Below, piece by piece: positions 26,847-35,534 of a stretch of 64,000 nucleotides of DNA; positions within the stretch are counted from its first letter, which is position 1, and each line of letters opens with the position of its first letter. The stretch is from Massilia violaceinigra. GTDB taxonomy: Bacteria; Pseudomonadota; Gammaproteobacteria; Burkholderiales; Burkholderiaceae_D. The position numbers and the translations under genes are program-made. The stretch spans positions 372,001-436,000 of the forward strand of contig NZ_CP024608.1 of assembly GCF_002752675.1 (NCBI RefSeq), read 5' to 3'. The notes below the pieces were generated by a model. That model ran no database searches. It saw only the letters and a list, made by a program, of their open reading frames with translations, and had not been told where the DNA came from.

Positions 26847-29694
26847 AGAAGCTGACGCCGCCAGTGACGTAGAACTGACGCCCCAACGGACTCGCATAGC
26901 GCGCGTCGAATCCCGCTTGATTTCCGCCGCCCGCAGTACGAATACTGAGAGGCGGTTCTGCATCAAACACATTACGAATGCCCAGGGAAATGCCCAGGTT
27001 GGCGTATTGTTTCATCTGAATTCGCGTTTGCCAGTCAACGGTCGTAAACGCTTTGACGTCTCGTTTGAGACCGGTGAACCCGACCGGCAAGGTGCCGTCA
27101 TCGTTGACCAGCTTTAACGCGTTGTCGTCCGCCGTCAACACCTGGTCGTGATAACCGGAGCGGAAATTGATCGCCAAGGTGTGGGTGTAGGTATCAAGAC
27201 TAGCCCAGCTGGCCGACAGCCGCGACACAATGCGAGCGGTGACGTTGTTGTACGCATCAAACCGGCCAACGCTGCTTTCCGTGGGAGATCCAGGCACGTC
27301 GACCTCGGATTTCAACATGTAGGTGCCGTTCCACTTGAAGTCGAACTTGCCCACGCCGGTTTTCATCGAATACGAGTTGTCCCAGTCAATCCCGCGGTAT
27401 CGCGCTGCCGCAAGGTTAAATGTCGGAAGAAGTGTGACCAGCTTGTTGGCGCCGATACCCTGGTCATAGACGACGGAGAAATTATTGTTGAATTTGACGG
27501 GATCTGCGAAGGGAAACTGTTCCGGAAGGGTAGTCAGCTGGTCCTTCATGTTCACCGACCACAAATCCAGACCCAGCGACAAGCTCTTGACCGGATCGAA
27601 TCGAACACCAACTGCGAATTGCTCAGACGTCTCAGGCCGCAACCCACTTGGCCCGGAGAGGTTATTTCCACCATTGAGCAAGTACTGCTGCGTCGTTCCC
27701 GTACAGTACGCCGCGCGAGGATCCGGGGCTTTGACAGGGCAAGCATAAGCCCCGGAAGTATTGCCGGCCTGAACGGTCGGCGAAGCGATCGAATCCATGC
27801 TCGCCACCTTGAAGCCCGTCCCGTACGATCCCCTGAACAGCAAATTCTCGACGGGAGTGAAGCGGAAAGCGAGCTTGTAGGTCGCCTTCTTGTTGGCATT
27901 GCCCTGGTCCGCTGGAGATAGAAGCTTCCCGTCCGAGGGATCGAAGACCATGCTATTTTTCACTGCCGAATACGCATCGTAGCGGGCCGCGGCCGTCACT
28001 TCCAAGGTCTTATGCAGTGGCGTCATCCACTCGGCTGAAGCGCCCCAGTTGCTGCGCTTGGCCGCGACAGGCAGGTGATCCGCCGAGTCACCCAAAGGGG
28101 TGTCGGTAAAATTGGGCTGTTGCGCGTTCGCCCCCTGCGAGATTGGACTCGGCATGAAATTATAACGTTGCTGCGCATAGTCACCGCTGAGCGCCAACTG
28201 AGAAGTACCACCAGGTGCGTCGAACAATGCGTGGCTGAGCGTCCCGCTAATCCTGTCCAGTTTTACTTCGATCTTGTTTTCGTTGGTATGCAGAATTGCC
28301 GGCGCCAGAACAGCAGACGAACTACCCGATGGACCGAAGGGATTGAACTGACCGGAAGCGACAATGCCGTTATAGGCATTCTTGCTCAGGAAGCCGCCCA
28401 CAAAATTTGATTCCTGACTATTCTCGGAGTGCGTAAACGATGCCGAGTAATCGAAGCCGTTCTTCATGCCTGAAGCGCCAAAGGCGAGATGCTTTGCCTC
28501 TGTAATATAGTCCCTGGTCCTGCCTCCGGCGTCCGTGAACCGGATATTCATCGAAGCGGATCCCACGTCGCCTGGCGACACACCAATGCTACCAAGATAC
28601 GGCAACACTTCATTGGTGTAGAGAGCCCCGGTCAACGGCAGACTCAGGCGTTGAGCAGCGGGCGCATAGCGCGCCGTCTGCTTATATTTTGAGAGCACAA
28701 GCTCACCAAAAACATTCAGGTCAGGATTGAGCTTCATGTTGAAAGACGAGAAGAGACTGTCCCGCTCGGACTTCGGAACCAGCTGAACAGTCCCCGCATA
28801 GTCGAACCAGCACGACTTGTCCTCTGCCGTACCAACAAATGCGGTGTTGGGAGCGCAGGCGCCGGTTTTAAAGTAACTCGGCGAGAGTATCTTCACCGTG
28901 TTGTCCTTGAGGCTCAACGTGGCCGACGCCGGTGCGGTATTGGCCGCCAGAAGGTAAGTGGAATAGGTTTTTCCGTTTTCGGTAAAGCGCCTCAGCCCGG
29001 TTTTTGCGAAATCGCGGTCCTTCGCATTGAGTTCACGTTGAGCGTCATGAGCGTACGTGACCAGGAAGTTGTACCCATCCTTGTCGAGGTCCCCGAACCC
29101 TTTGGATATCGAGAAATTGGAGTTTCCTCCACCTTTTTTTCCTGGCCGATTCGCGCCAGCATCAAATCGGAAGTCCTGCTGGTTTTTCTTGAGAATGAAA
29201 TTGATGACGCCTGCAATGGCATCGGACCCGTATAAGGTTGAAGCACCGTCAGTCAGGATTTCCACGCGCTCGACCGCGCTCATCGGAATGCTGGCAAGGT
29301 TGACGGCGCTGCCCGATCCGTAGGACGCGATCCGGCGGCCATTGAGCAATACCAGCGTATAAGCGGCTCCGATACTGTGGATCGAGGCGTTTTGAACACC
29401 GCCGCCTCCGCCGTTCACGGACTCCGATGCAGTGGTAAAGCCCTGCATCGATGAGAGCGACTGAACGAGTTCTTCAACGCTTTTAGCGCCAGTTTTTTGA
29501 ATATCTGCCGCGCTCAGAAATTGAACTGGCAGCGCCCCTTCCTTGGCGATGCGTTTGATCGCCGAGCCAGTGATTTCCACTCGCTGTATTCCTGCCTCCT
29601 GAGCGTTGGCGCTCAGGGAAAATGCAGTACTGCCGCCGATCAGACCTGTCATACATAGAAGTCGTATCGCTGCACAAATCGATTTCTCTTTCAC
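26845..29694 (-). CDS. TonB-dependent outer-membrane receptor
   Basis: The 949-residue receptor has a signal peptide ending SLSANAQ. The plug domain (about 35-170) has the motif RVEITGSAIKRIAKEGALPV, where a TonB box-like segment would lie, and RVEILTDGASTLYGSDAIAG. A large 22-strand barrel ends in ...FYVTGGVSF, with the C-terminal Phe for BAM. The class is that of large receptors for peptides, sugars or plant compounds; no dedicated siderophore neighbour exists, so the ligand is unknown. Coding sequence is slightly less GC-rich than its neighbours. A GTCTATGC inverted repeat lies upstream. Confidence 0.9.
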   Translation of the reverse strand: MKEKSICAAIRLLCMTGLIGGSTAFSLSANAQEAGIQRVEITGSAIKRIAKEGALPVQFLSAADIQKTGAKSVEELVQSLSSMQGFTTASESVNGGGGGVQNASIHSIGAAYTLVLLNGRRIASYGSGSAVNLASIPMSAVERVEILTDGASTLYGSDAIAGVINFILKKNQQDFRFDAGANRPGKKGGGNSNFSISKGFGDLDKDGYNFLVTYAHDAQRELNAKDRDFAKTGLRRFTENGKTYSTYLLAANTAPASATLSLKDNTVKILSPSYFKTGACAPNTAFVGTAEDKSCWFDYAGTVQLVPKSERDSLFSSFNMKLNPDLNVFGELVLSKYKQTARYAPAAQRLSLPLTGALYTNEVLPYLGSIGVSPGDVGSASMNIRFTDAGGRTRDYITEAKHLAFGASGMKNGFDYSASFTHSENSQESNFVGGFLSKNAYNGIVASGQFNPFGPSGSSSAVLAPAILHTNENKIEVKLDRISGTLSHALFDAPGGTSQLALSGDYAQQRYNFMPSPISQGANAQQPNFTDTPLGDSADHLPVAAKRSNWGASAEWMTPLHKTLEVTAAARYDAYSAVKNSMVFDPSDGKLLSPADQGNANKKATYKLAFRFTPVENLLFRGSYGTGFKVASMDSIASPTVQAGNTSGAYACPVKAPDPRAAYCTGTTQQYLLNGGNNLSGPSGLRPETSEQFAVGVRFDPVKSLSLGLDLWSVNMKDQLTTLPEQFPFADPVKFNNNFSVVYDQGIGANKLVTLLPTFNLAAARYRGIDWDNSYSMKTGVGKFDFKWNGTYMLKSEVDVPGSPTESSVGRFDAYNNVTARIVSRLSASWASLDTYTHTLAINFRSGYHDQVLTADDNALKLVNDDGTLPVGFTGLKRDVKAFTTVDWQTRIQMKQYANLGISLGIRNVFDAEPPLSIRTAGGGNQAGFDARYASPLGRQFYVTGGVSF

Positions 29695-29783
29695 GCGTGT
29701 CTCCCCAACATTTGGTTAGTTGATTCCTGGGTTTGTCCGGCTATGTCCATCGGTATCTGGTGAACGGCATGCCGGGCTTATAG

Positions 29784-29804
29784 GTCTATGCAACACGCAT
29801 AGAC
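29784..29804. promoter_or_regulatory. Inverted repeat upstream of the TonB receptor
   Basis: GTCTATGC and GCATAGAC are 8-bp perfect arms around AACAC, about 90 bp before the receptor start. It could be an operator or an mRNA leader hairpin. The rest of 29695-30016 shows no gene. Confidence 0.35.
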
Positions 29805-30097
29805 ATGTCGATTCCAAGCCCTTGCTCCGCTTGTGCCAAGTAGCGTGGCGAAGTGCGTGCTCTAAGCCGACTGGAATGCGCCATATCTGATGCATGCAGA
29901 AGCCGTGGTGACGAAAATTGCTTCGGCGAATGTAGACTAACCAGTTTGACCATTTGTATCTATGCGTCTTTCGCCATGTGCAGGCGCATAACGTACATAA
30001 CTTTCCGAGCCAGGAAGTAAGCGGTCTGTTTACCCACCTTCCATTGCTCATTTTCGGCATCCGGAATCGGGGTTCCATCGACTCAGGAGTCACGGAC

Positions 30098-30379
30098 ATG
30101 CACGAGCCAACGAAGCACGAACGCTGGCCAGCGCGCCTGCAGGCACAGGCCGAATCCGGGCAAACGATTCGCGCTTGGTGCTCCTTCAACGGCGTCACGG
30201 AAGCGAGCGTTCACTACTGGCGCAAACGCCTTGCCACTACCGGCGCGCCCGCGTCGCCATTCATCGCACTGCCTGATCCCACCCGGAGCGCCACCATCCT
30301 GGAAGTGGAGACGCCAGTACGCCTGGGCAGCCCGGCACACATGGAGTGGCTGGGCGCTGTCCTGGCGGTGCTGCGCTAA
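30098..30379 (+). CDS. tnpA: IS66-family accessory protein TnpA
   Basis: 93 residues, starting at the ATG after CAGGAGT. It is a helix-turn-helix protein with the family pattern [20 protein letters not shown] and the following SVHYWRKRL. Such proteins are required together with TnpB and TnpC for IS66 transposition. Its stop overlaps the next start by one base (TAATG), the usual tnpA-tnpB coupling. It seems intact but is useless without the rest of the element. Confidence 0.8.
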   Translation: MHEPTKHERWPARLQAQAESGQTIRAWCSFNGVTEASVHYWRKRLATTGAPASPFIALPDPTRSATILEVETPVRLGSPAHMEWLGAVLAVLR

Positions 30380-30930
30380 TGTGGGGCGCGCCGCAAGGCA
30401 TGGTTTACCTGGCGACGGGCCACCACGACATGCGCAAGTCGGTCAACTGCCTGGTGCACGTGGCGCAGACAGGCAGCGTGGTGGGCTTTGCCGGCGCCGA
30501 GGACCGCATTGCGCCGGAGCGCTTCTGGAGCGTCGATTGCGACATCCTGATTCCGGCCGCGCCGGAGCAGCAGATCATCAAGGATAACGCCGGCCAGATT
30601 CGCGCGCACATCATCCTTGAGGGCGCCAACGGACCGACGACGCCGGAGGCCGACGACATCCTGCGCGAGAACGGCGTGCTGGTGGTGCTGGACATGATCG
30701 CCAACGCGGGCGGTGTCACGGTCAGCTACTTTGAATGGGTGCAGGACTTCTCGAGCTTTTTCTCGAGCGAGGACGACATCAAAGCCCGCCTGACGGGCAT
30801 CATGCGCGATACGTTCGCGGCCATCGGGCAGGTGGCTCAGGACAAGAACGTGTCGCTCAGAACGGCCGCGTTCGTCGTGGCGTGCACGCGCGTGCTGCAG
30901 GCGCGCGAGGTGCGCGGCTCGTATCCGTGA
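30379..30930 (+). pseudogene. TnpB start fused in frame to a duplicated gdhA 3' third
   Basis: Residues 1-26 ([20 protein letters not shown] and a few more) are the start of IS66 TnpB. From residue 27 the frame continues as [16 protein letters not shown] and stays in frame to the gdhA stop. The copied 475 bp (30456-30930) align without gaps to 26232-26706 of gdhA; 18 of about 158 residues differ. The piece lacks the GxGNVG fold and the catalytic Lys region, so no dehydrogenase activity is expected. The reading frame is nevertheless open for 183 residues and could be translated through tnpA coupling. Confidence 0.85.
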
Positions 30931-30956
30931 TGAACTGAGCGGGGCAGTCTAGGTCG

Positions 30957-30990
30957 GCGGCGCCATGCATTTCGCATGCCGTGGCGCCGC
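30957..30990. terminator. Hairpin after the chimeric gene
   Basis: GCGGCGCCA and TGGCGCCGC form a 9-bp perfect stem enclosing a 16-nt loop that itself contains TGC/GCA. It lies 27 bp beyond the stop codon. There is no T-run. Confidence 0.4.
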
Positions 30991-31080
30991 GTGTGGTTCG
31001 TGGATGGGTTGCTCCGCAAAATGACATCTGTCCCGAACTCGAATGTGTTGTCCCGGACTCTATTGCCAAGGAACATCAAG

Positions 31081-31106
31081 CTGACTGAAAACAATAAAGT
31101 TAGTCG
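31081..31106. repeat. Left 26-bp imperfect inverted repeat of the small-gene island
   Basis: The reverse complement begins CGACTAACTTTATTGTT and ends TCAGTCAG. It matches 31993-32018 at 23 of 26 positions. Between the two copies lie two AT-richer small genes on the minus strand. The remainder of 30991-31250 shows nothing else recognisable. Confidence 0.55.
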
Positions 31107-31250
31107 GAATCGCACGCGATAAGTCGTTGATTCTGCCGGACTCATCAAGTGATTGGCGCTGTCCAACCAACAGGCAGACACCAGAAAGCTCATGAACGAG
31201 GTCGGTGGGATAGGCTGGGACCGCTTTCGCCCGAAAGCGCACTCTAGGGT

Positions 31251-31541
31251 TCAATGTTGGAACACTGGTAGTTCACCGTCTTTAAACAACTCCAGTTTTC
31301 CGAACTTTGAAGTGAGCGCGTCAATGAGATGTCCAAAGAACAAGTGATATGCGCCTTTTCTGGTAGTGATGAGGCCGCCTGTGATGAGCTCACAGTCGAC
31401 ATCAAACTCTGGTTGCCCCGGAAGGTGAGAGTAGAAATAAAACGCTGAACCGTCACGAAAGGCCGCAATGGAAGACAAGCCACGAAGAAGGCCATCCAAC
31501 TCATCTGCGTCGTTACAATTAAATAAAATTACTTGCCACAT
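31251..31541 (-). CDS. Small hypothetical protein, 96 residues
   Basis: Not recognised by family. The product is soluble (MWQVILFNCNDADELDGLLR at the N-terminus), with a hydrophobic core of AFYFYSHLPGQ and YHLFFGHLIDAL, and acidic overall. The gene is less GC-rich than its surroundings. It shares strand and island with the 76-residue gene. The size and charge are those of immunity proteins of contact-dependent or polymorphic toxins, but no toxin gene adjoins, so this is only a possibility. Confidence 0.55.
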   Translation of the reverse strand: MWQVILFNCNDADELDGLLRGLSSIAAFRDGSAFYFYSHLPGQPEFDVDCELITGGLITTRKGAYHLFFGHLIDALTSKFGKLELFKDGELPVFQH

Positions 31542-31596
31542 AAATTCCTAAACGACACGTTTATCGAAACACTGCTCTCGGCCGTTGTCGGCCTAG

Positions 31597-31827
31597 TCAC
31601 TGGACCAGTTCCAACTCGACATCGCCAAGTCCAAAAGCCATTAACCACTGCGTAATTCCGCCACCGTCACTGCACTCCAGTTCGTAACCAGCAGGTTCTA
31701 AATAGATCTCCACGATGGTTGCCACGTCACCCACTCGTGGCTGTCGAAGATGACATTCATCAGCAAGTTCAGGCATCTGCACGTTGAAACCCTTCAGCCT
31801 GACTACCGCGTACTGCTTAGATTTCAT
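31597..31827 (-). CDS. DUF4926-like small protein
   Basis: The 76-residue protein has the layout of DUF4926 proteins, which are often encoded beside toxins: an N-terminal strand with basic residues (YAVVRLKGFNVQMPEL), then VGDVATIVEIYLEPAGYELE and a final acidic strand. Function unknown; an antitoxin or immunity role is suspected for the family. It begins at ATG 31827 with no strong Shine-Dalgarno sequence. It is AT-richer than the core genes and lies inside the inverted-repeat-bounded island. Confidence 0.55.
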   Translation of the reverse strand: MKSKQYAVVRLKGFNVQMPELADECHLRQPRVGDVATIVEIYLEPAGYELECSDGGGITQWLMAFGLGDVELELVQ

Positions 31828-31933
31828 TTATGATTTTCTGGTATTGAGTGGCGGCTGCGGGCCGGGTGCAGTCGATTGAATCCGCAGCCGAAGCCAGCCG
31901 GTCGCCCGTGCTCACTCTACATGAGCCTCGATG

Positions 31934-32137
31934 TCACTTCCAGGTGAAGATGAGATAGTTTGAGCGGCGCCCAATCAACCTTATTGTTATTCGACTGACT
32001 TTATTGTTCCCAGTCAGTGGGGTAGGCCAGCGAATTTCGGTGCTGAAGTCAGGGTGAAATAAAAAAGCCCATGTGGCCAGATCCAGGCACACATGAGCTT
32101 CTGCAAACGGCAAGTAGCCGGGAGGTACCTGTGTCAA
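31934..32137 (-). CDS. Doubtful 67-residue frame overlapping the TTATTGTT repeats
   Basis: The frame opens at a TTG and reads MTQVPPGYLPFAEAHVCLDL at first, then runs through the right inverted repeat. The N-terminal half looks like a protein fragment, but the C-terminal half is repeat DNA. It is probably a remnant. No homology can be named. Confidence 0.2.
   Translation of the reverse strand: MTQVPPGYLPFAEAHVCLDLATWAFLFHPDFSTEIRWPTPLTGNNKVSRITIRLIGRRSNYLIFTWK
31977..32018. repeat. TTATTGTT repeat, copy 1, with the right island inverted repeat
   Basis: AACCTTATTGTT, a 7-nt spacer and CTGACTTTATTGTT recur about 160 bp further on at 32137-32168. Bases 31993-32018 are also the inverted counterpart of 31081-31106 and can fold through CTGACT/AGTCAG. 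Confidence 0.55.
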
Positions 32138-32168
32138 ACCTTATTGTTTTGTGTCTGACTTTATTGTT
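32137..32168. repeat. TTATTGTT repeat, copy 2
   Basis: This is a direct copy of 31977-32008 with four differing bases. It lies just beyond the 3' end of glmS (minus strand, stop at 32197), in a 369-bp stretch with no convincing gene. Confidence 0.5.
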
Positions 32169-32196
32169 TGCCTACCCCCGGCACCAGCCAGCAGTC

Positions 32197-34026
32197 TTAC
32201 TCCACCGTCACCGACTTGGCCAGATTACGCGGCTTGTCCACATCCGTACCCTTGGCCAGCGCGGTGTGATACGCCAGCAATTGCAGCGCCACAACGTGCA
32301 GGATCGGGGACAGCAGGCCGTAGTGTTCCGGCAGGCGGATCACATGCAGTCCATCGCCCGAAGTGATGCGCGAATCGACGTCGGCGAACACATACAGCTG
32401 GCCGCCGCGGGCCCGCACTTCCTGCATGTTCGATTTCAGTTTTTCCAGCAGCGCATCGTTCGGTGCGATCGTTACGACCGGCATTTCATCGGTCACCAGC
32501 GCCAGCGGACCATGCTTGAGTTCGCCCGCAGGATACGCTTCGGCGTGGATGTACGAAATTTCCTTGAGCTTCAAGGCACCTTCCAGAGCGATCGGATAAT
32601 GCATGCCGCGGCCCAGGAACAGCGCATTGTCCTTGCGCGCAAAGTCGTCGGCCCAGGCGATGATCTGCGGTTCCAGCGCCAGCACTGCGGAAATGGCCAC
32701 CGGCAGGTGACGCATTTCTTTCAGGTAGGTCGCTTCTTCTTCGTCGGAGAGGCGGCCATTGACTTGCGCCAGGGTCAAGGTCAGCAGGAACAGCGCGGCC
32801 AGCTGGGTGGTGAAGGCCTTGGTCGATGCCACGCCCACTTCCACGCCGGCGCGGGTGATGTACGACAGGGCGCATTCACGCACCATGGCGCTGGTGGCAA
32901 CGTTGCAGATGGTCAGGGTGTGCACCATGCCCAGGCTGCGCGCATGCTTGAGCGCGGCCAGGGTGTCGGCCGTTTCGCCGCTTTGCGAAATCGTCACCAC
33001 CAGGGTGTTCGGATGCGGCACGCTGTCGCGGTAGCGGTATTCGCTGGCGATCTCGACCTGGACCGGGACCTTGGCCACCGATTCCATCCAGTACTTGGCG
33101 GTCAGGCCCGAGTAGTAGCTGGTGCCGCAAGCCAAAATCAGCACGCGGTCGATCTGCTTGAAGACCTTGAAAGCGTTGTCGCCGAACAGTTCCGGCATGA
33201 TGCCGGTGACGCCTTCGAGCGTGTCGCCGATGACGCGCGGCTGCTCGAAGATTTCTTTCTGCATGTAGTGGCGGTACGGACCCAGCTCGGCGGCGCCGGT
33301 GTGGGCGTGCACGGTCTTGACTTCGCGCTCGACCGGTTTGCCGTCGACGTCGACGATCCAGACCTTGGCCAGTTGCAGGTCGACCACGTCGCCTTCTTCC
33401 AGGTAGATGATCTGGTCGGTGGTGCCGGCCAGCGCCATGGCGTCGGAGGCGACGAAGTTCTCGCCCTGGCCGACGCCGACGATCAGCGGCGAACCCTGGC
33501 GCGCGGCAACCACGCGATGCGGCTCTTCGCGGCTGAACACGGCAATGGCGTAAGCGCCAGTCAGGCGCTTGACGGCCAGCTGGACGGTCTCGAACAGGTC
33601 GCCGCTATACATGTGGTCGACCAGGTGGGCGATGACTTCGGTATCGGTCTGGCTTTGGAACACATAACCGAGGGCGGTCAGTTCGGCGCGCAGCTCGTCG
33701 TGGTTTTCGATGATGCCGTTGTGAACCAGCGCGATGCGGGCATTCTCTTCGGTTGGCGAAAAGTGCGGGTGCGCATTGTGCGATGCCGGCGCGCCGTGCG
33801 TGGCCCAGCGGGTGTGGGCGATACCGGTGAAGCCTTGCAGGCCGGCGCCGGCGATCTGCGTTTCGAGGTCGGCCACGCGCGAGGTGCTGCGCGAACGCTG
33901 CAGCTTGCCATCGACGTGCAGCGCGACGCCGCACGAATCGTAGCCGCGGTACTCAAGCCGCTTCAAGCCCTCGACCAGGATGGGGGTGATGTTGCGTTGT
34001 GCTACTGCTCCGACGATACCGCACAT
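32197..34026 (-). CDS. glmS: Glutamine-fructose-6-phosphate aminotransferase
   Basis: The 609-residue enzyme makes glucosamine-6-phosphate, the first step of UDP-GlcNAc and so of peptidoglycan and LPS synthesis. The start must be MCGIVGAV (34026), because Cys2 becomes the N-terminal nucleophile of the glutaminase domain; the open frame extends upstream but only as leader. The amidotransferase domain (1-240) has HTRWATHG and NGIIENH. Two SIS isomerase domains follow ([17 protein letters not shown]). The end AKSVTVE is the conserved C-terminus. It is divergent from an Lrp-type gene, and glmU lies 3 kb away. Confidence 0.96.
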   Translation of the reverse strand: MCGIVGAVAQRNITPILVEGLKRLEYRGYDSCGVALHVDGKLQRSRSTSRVADLETQIAGAGLQGFTGIAHTRWATHGAPASHNAHPHFSPTEENARIALVHNGIIENHDELRAELTALGYVFQSQTDTEVIAHLVDHMYSGDLFETVQLAVKRLTGAYAIAVFSREEPHRVVAARQGSPLIVGVGQGENFVASDAMALAGTTDQIIYLEEGDVVDLQLAKVWIVDVDGKPVEREVKTVHAHTGAAELGPYRHYMQKEIFEQPRVIGDTLEGVTGIMPELFGDNAFKVFKQIDRVLILACGTSYYSGLTAKYWMESVAKVPVQVEIASEYRYRDSVPHPNTLVVTISQSGETADTLAALKHARSLGMVHTLTICNVATSAMVRECALSYITRAGVEVGVASTKAFTTQLAALFLLTLTLAQVNGRLSDEEEATYLKEMRHLPVAISAVLALEPQIIAWADDFARKDNALFLGRGMHYPIALEGALKLKEISYIHAEAYPAGELKHGPLALVTDEMPVVTIAPNDALLEKLKSNMQEVRARGGQLYVFADVDSRITSGDGLHVIRLPEHYGLLSPILHVVALQLLAYHTALAKGTDVDKPRNLAKSVTVE

Positions 34027-34188
34027 GATGACCTCGATCTGAAAATTAATGAATGCGCAGATCGTAGTTGAGCTACCATGAAATATGCTTTCTAATTTGA
34101 TCTCATAATGTGTGATTATTTCATCAGTCACACGGCATGAATTTATATTTCATTTATCGACCATATTCTTTGCTAATCGCTAATATCC

Positions 34189-34656
34189 ATGAACGCCAAT
34201 GATCTTGACGACGTCGACCGTCGCATTTTGAATATCCTTCAGCTTGACGCATCGCATACCAATGCGGAGCTCGCCGAGCTGGTCCACGTCTCGCCGCCGA
34301 CCTGCCTGCGCCGGGTGAAATACATGACCGAGGGCGGCGTCATCGAGCGCCAGGTGGCGATCGTGGCGCCGGAAAAGGTGGGCGCGCGCCTGACCGCCAT
34401 CGTCGAGATCACGCTCGATGTGCAGGCCGCCGAGCGCATGGACGAGTTCGAGCAGCATGTGGCGGCCGAAGCGGCCGTGCTGCAATGTTACCGGGTGGCC
34501 CCGGGGCCGGATTTCGTGCTCATCGTCCAGGTGGCCGACATGCCCGCCTACCACGCGCTGGCGCACCGCCTGTTTGCCACGCGCACCAATGTGCGTAACG
34601 TGAAAGCGTATTTCTCCACGTTCCGCAGCAAGTTCGAGACCCGTATCGCCGTCTGA
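34189..34656 (+). CDS. Lrp/AsnC family transcriptional regulator
   Basis: 155 residues with an N-terminal winged HTH (DDVDRRILNILQLDASHTNA, VSPPTCLRRVKYM) and a C-terminal RAM ligand-binding domain (VLQCYRVAPGPDFVLIVQVA). Such proteins act as amino-acid-responsive octameric regulators. It is divergent from glmS, separated by an AT-rich 160-bp region holding both promoters. Its target is unknown. Confidence 0.9.
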   Translation: MNANDLDDVDRRILNILQLDASHTNAELAELVHVSPPTCLRRVKYMTEGGVIERQVAIVAPEKVGARLTAIVEITLDVQAAERMDEFEQHVAAEAAVLQCYRVAPGPDFVLIVQVADMPAYHALAHRLFATRTNVRNVKAYFSTFRSKFETRIAV

Positions 34657-34763
34657 TTATTGCATTTGAGCAATCTCAACGGCGCCCCGCCGGAAACAGG
34701 TTCTACTCAAACCTGCTGCGCGTCCTGGTGGACGCCGGACGAGACGAGGCGGGAGGTGGAGCG

Positions 34764-35534
34764 ATGAATGACATCCTGGAACACGCTGGGCCGGCGCCCA
34801 AGCCGCATGGCGACCTGGTGCGCCTGACGGGCGTGCACAAGTATTACGGCGGCGGTCTGTCCGCCGTGCATGCCCTCGATGGCATCAACCTGCAGGTGGG
34901 CATGGCGGAAATGGTGGCCATTTGCGGTCCCGCGGGCAGCGGCAAGACTACGCTGCTGAACCTGATCGGCATGCTCGAATACGCCAACGAAGGCAGCGTC
35001 GTGATCGCCAACCTGCTGATCGCGCGCCTGCCCGACCAGGCGCGCGCCGACTTGCGCAACGAAATGATGGGCTTCGTGTTCCAGGCGTTCACCCTGATTC
35101 CGGTGCTGACCGCGCGCGAAAACGTGCTGTTGCCGCTGATGTTGCGCGGCCGCCTGGAACACAAGGAGTTGCAGGCAGCCCATGCCCGCGCGGACGAGCT
35201 CCTGGGCCAGCTTGGCCTGGCGACCCACGCCAACACCTATCCGCCGCGGCTCGACGCCAGCCAGAGCCAGCGCGTGGCGATTGCGCGGGCACTGCTGGCC
35301 AAGCCGCGCCTGGTGCTGGCCGACGAGCCCACCTCGCGCCTGGACAGCGCCTGCATCCGCCTCGTGATGGATTTGTTCACCCAGCAGCAGCACGAATACG
35401 GCACCGCCTTCATCGTCTCGACCCGCGACCAGCGCCAGCTCAGCCGCGTCACACGCACGCTGCAGCTGCACGACGGGCGGCTGCACGCCGTGCTGGCCGA
35501 TGCCGGCCGCGAGCCTTTCCGGGTCAAGCTATGA
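34764..35534 (+). CDS. LolD/MacB-type ABC ATPase with degenerate motifs
   Basis: The start at 34764 follows GGAGGTGGAGCG. The 256-residue protein has a good Walker A (GPAGSGKTT), Q-loop (FVFQAFTLIP) and Walker B (LVLADEPTS). The ABC signature, LSGGQ in the family, reads LDASQ, followed by the normal QRVAIARAL. The H-loop STHD reads STRD, so the catalytic His is Arg, and the D-loop has SRLD. ATP binding is likely but hydrolysis may be weak or depend on a partner. It overlaps the permease start (ATGA) and so forms an operon of two. Confidence 0.85.
   Translation: MNDILEHAGPAPKPHGDLVRLTGVHKYYGGGLSAVHALDGINLQVGMAEMVAICGPAGSGKTTLLNLIGMLEYANEGSVVIANLLIARLPDQARADLRNEMMGFVFQAFTLIPVLTARENVLLPLMLRGRLEHKELQAAHARADELLGQLGLATHANTYPPRLDASQSQRVAIARALLAKPRLVLADEPTSRLDSACIRLVMDLFTQQQHEYGTAFIVSTRDQRQLSRVTRTLQLHDGRLHAVLADAGREPFRVKL

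Larger units (their letters stand above)
30017..30930 (+). mobile_element. IS66-family remnant, truncated in tnpB
   Basis: GTAAGCGG at 30017 resembles the left inverted-repeat start of IS66-family elements. It is followed by a complete tnpA-like gene and the first 26 codons of tnpB, joined to a copied piece of gdhA. No tnpC transposase and no right terminal repeat were seen. The element is dead; its right end was replaced by the gdhA copy. Confidence 0.65.

Noticed and set aside
32071..34071. Long plus-strand frame opposite glmS
   Set aside because: glmS on the other strand is unambiguous, and the antisense frame has no recognisable domain.
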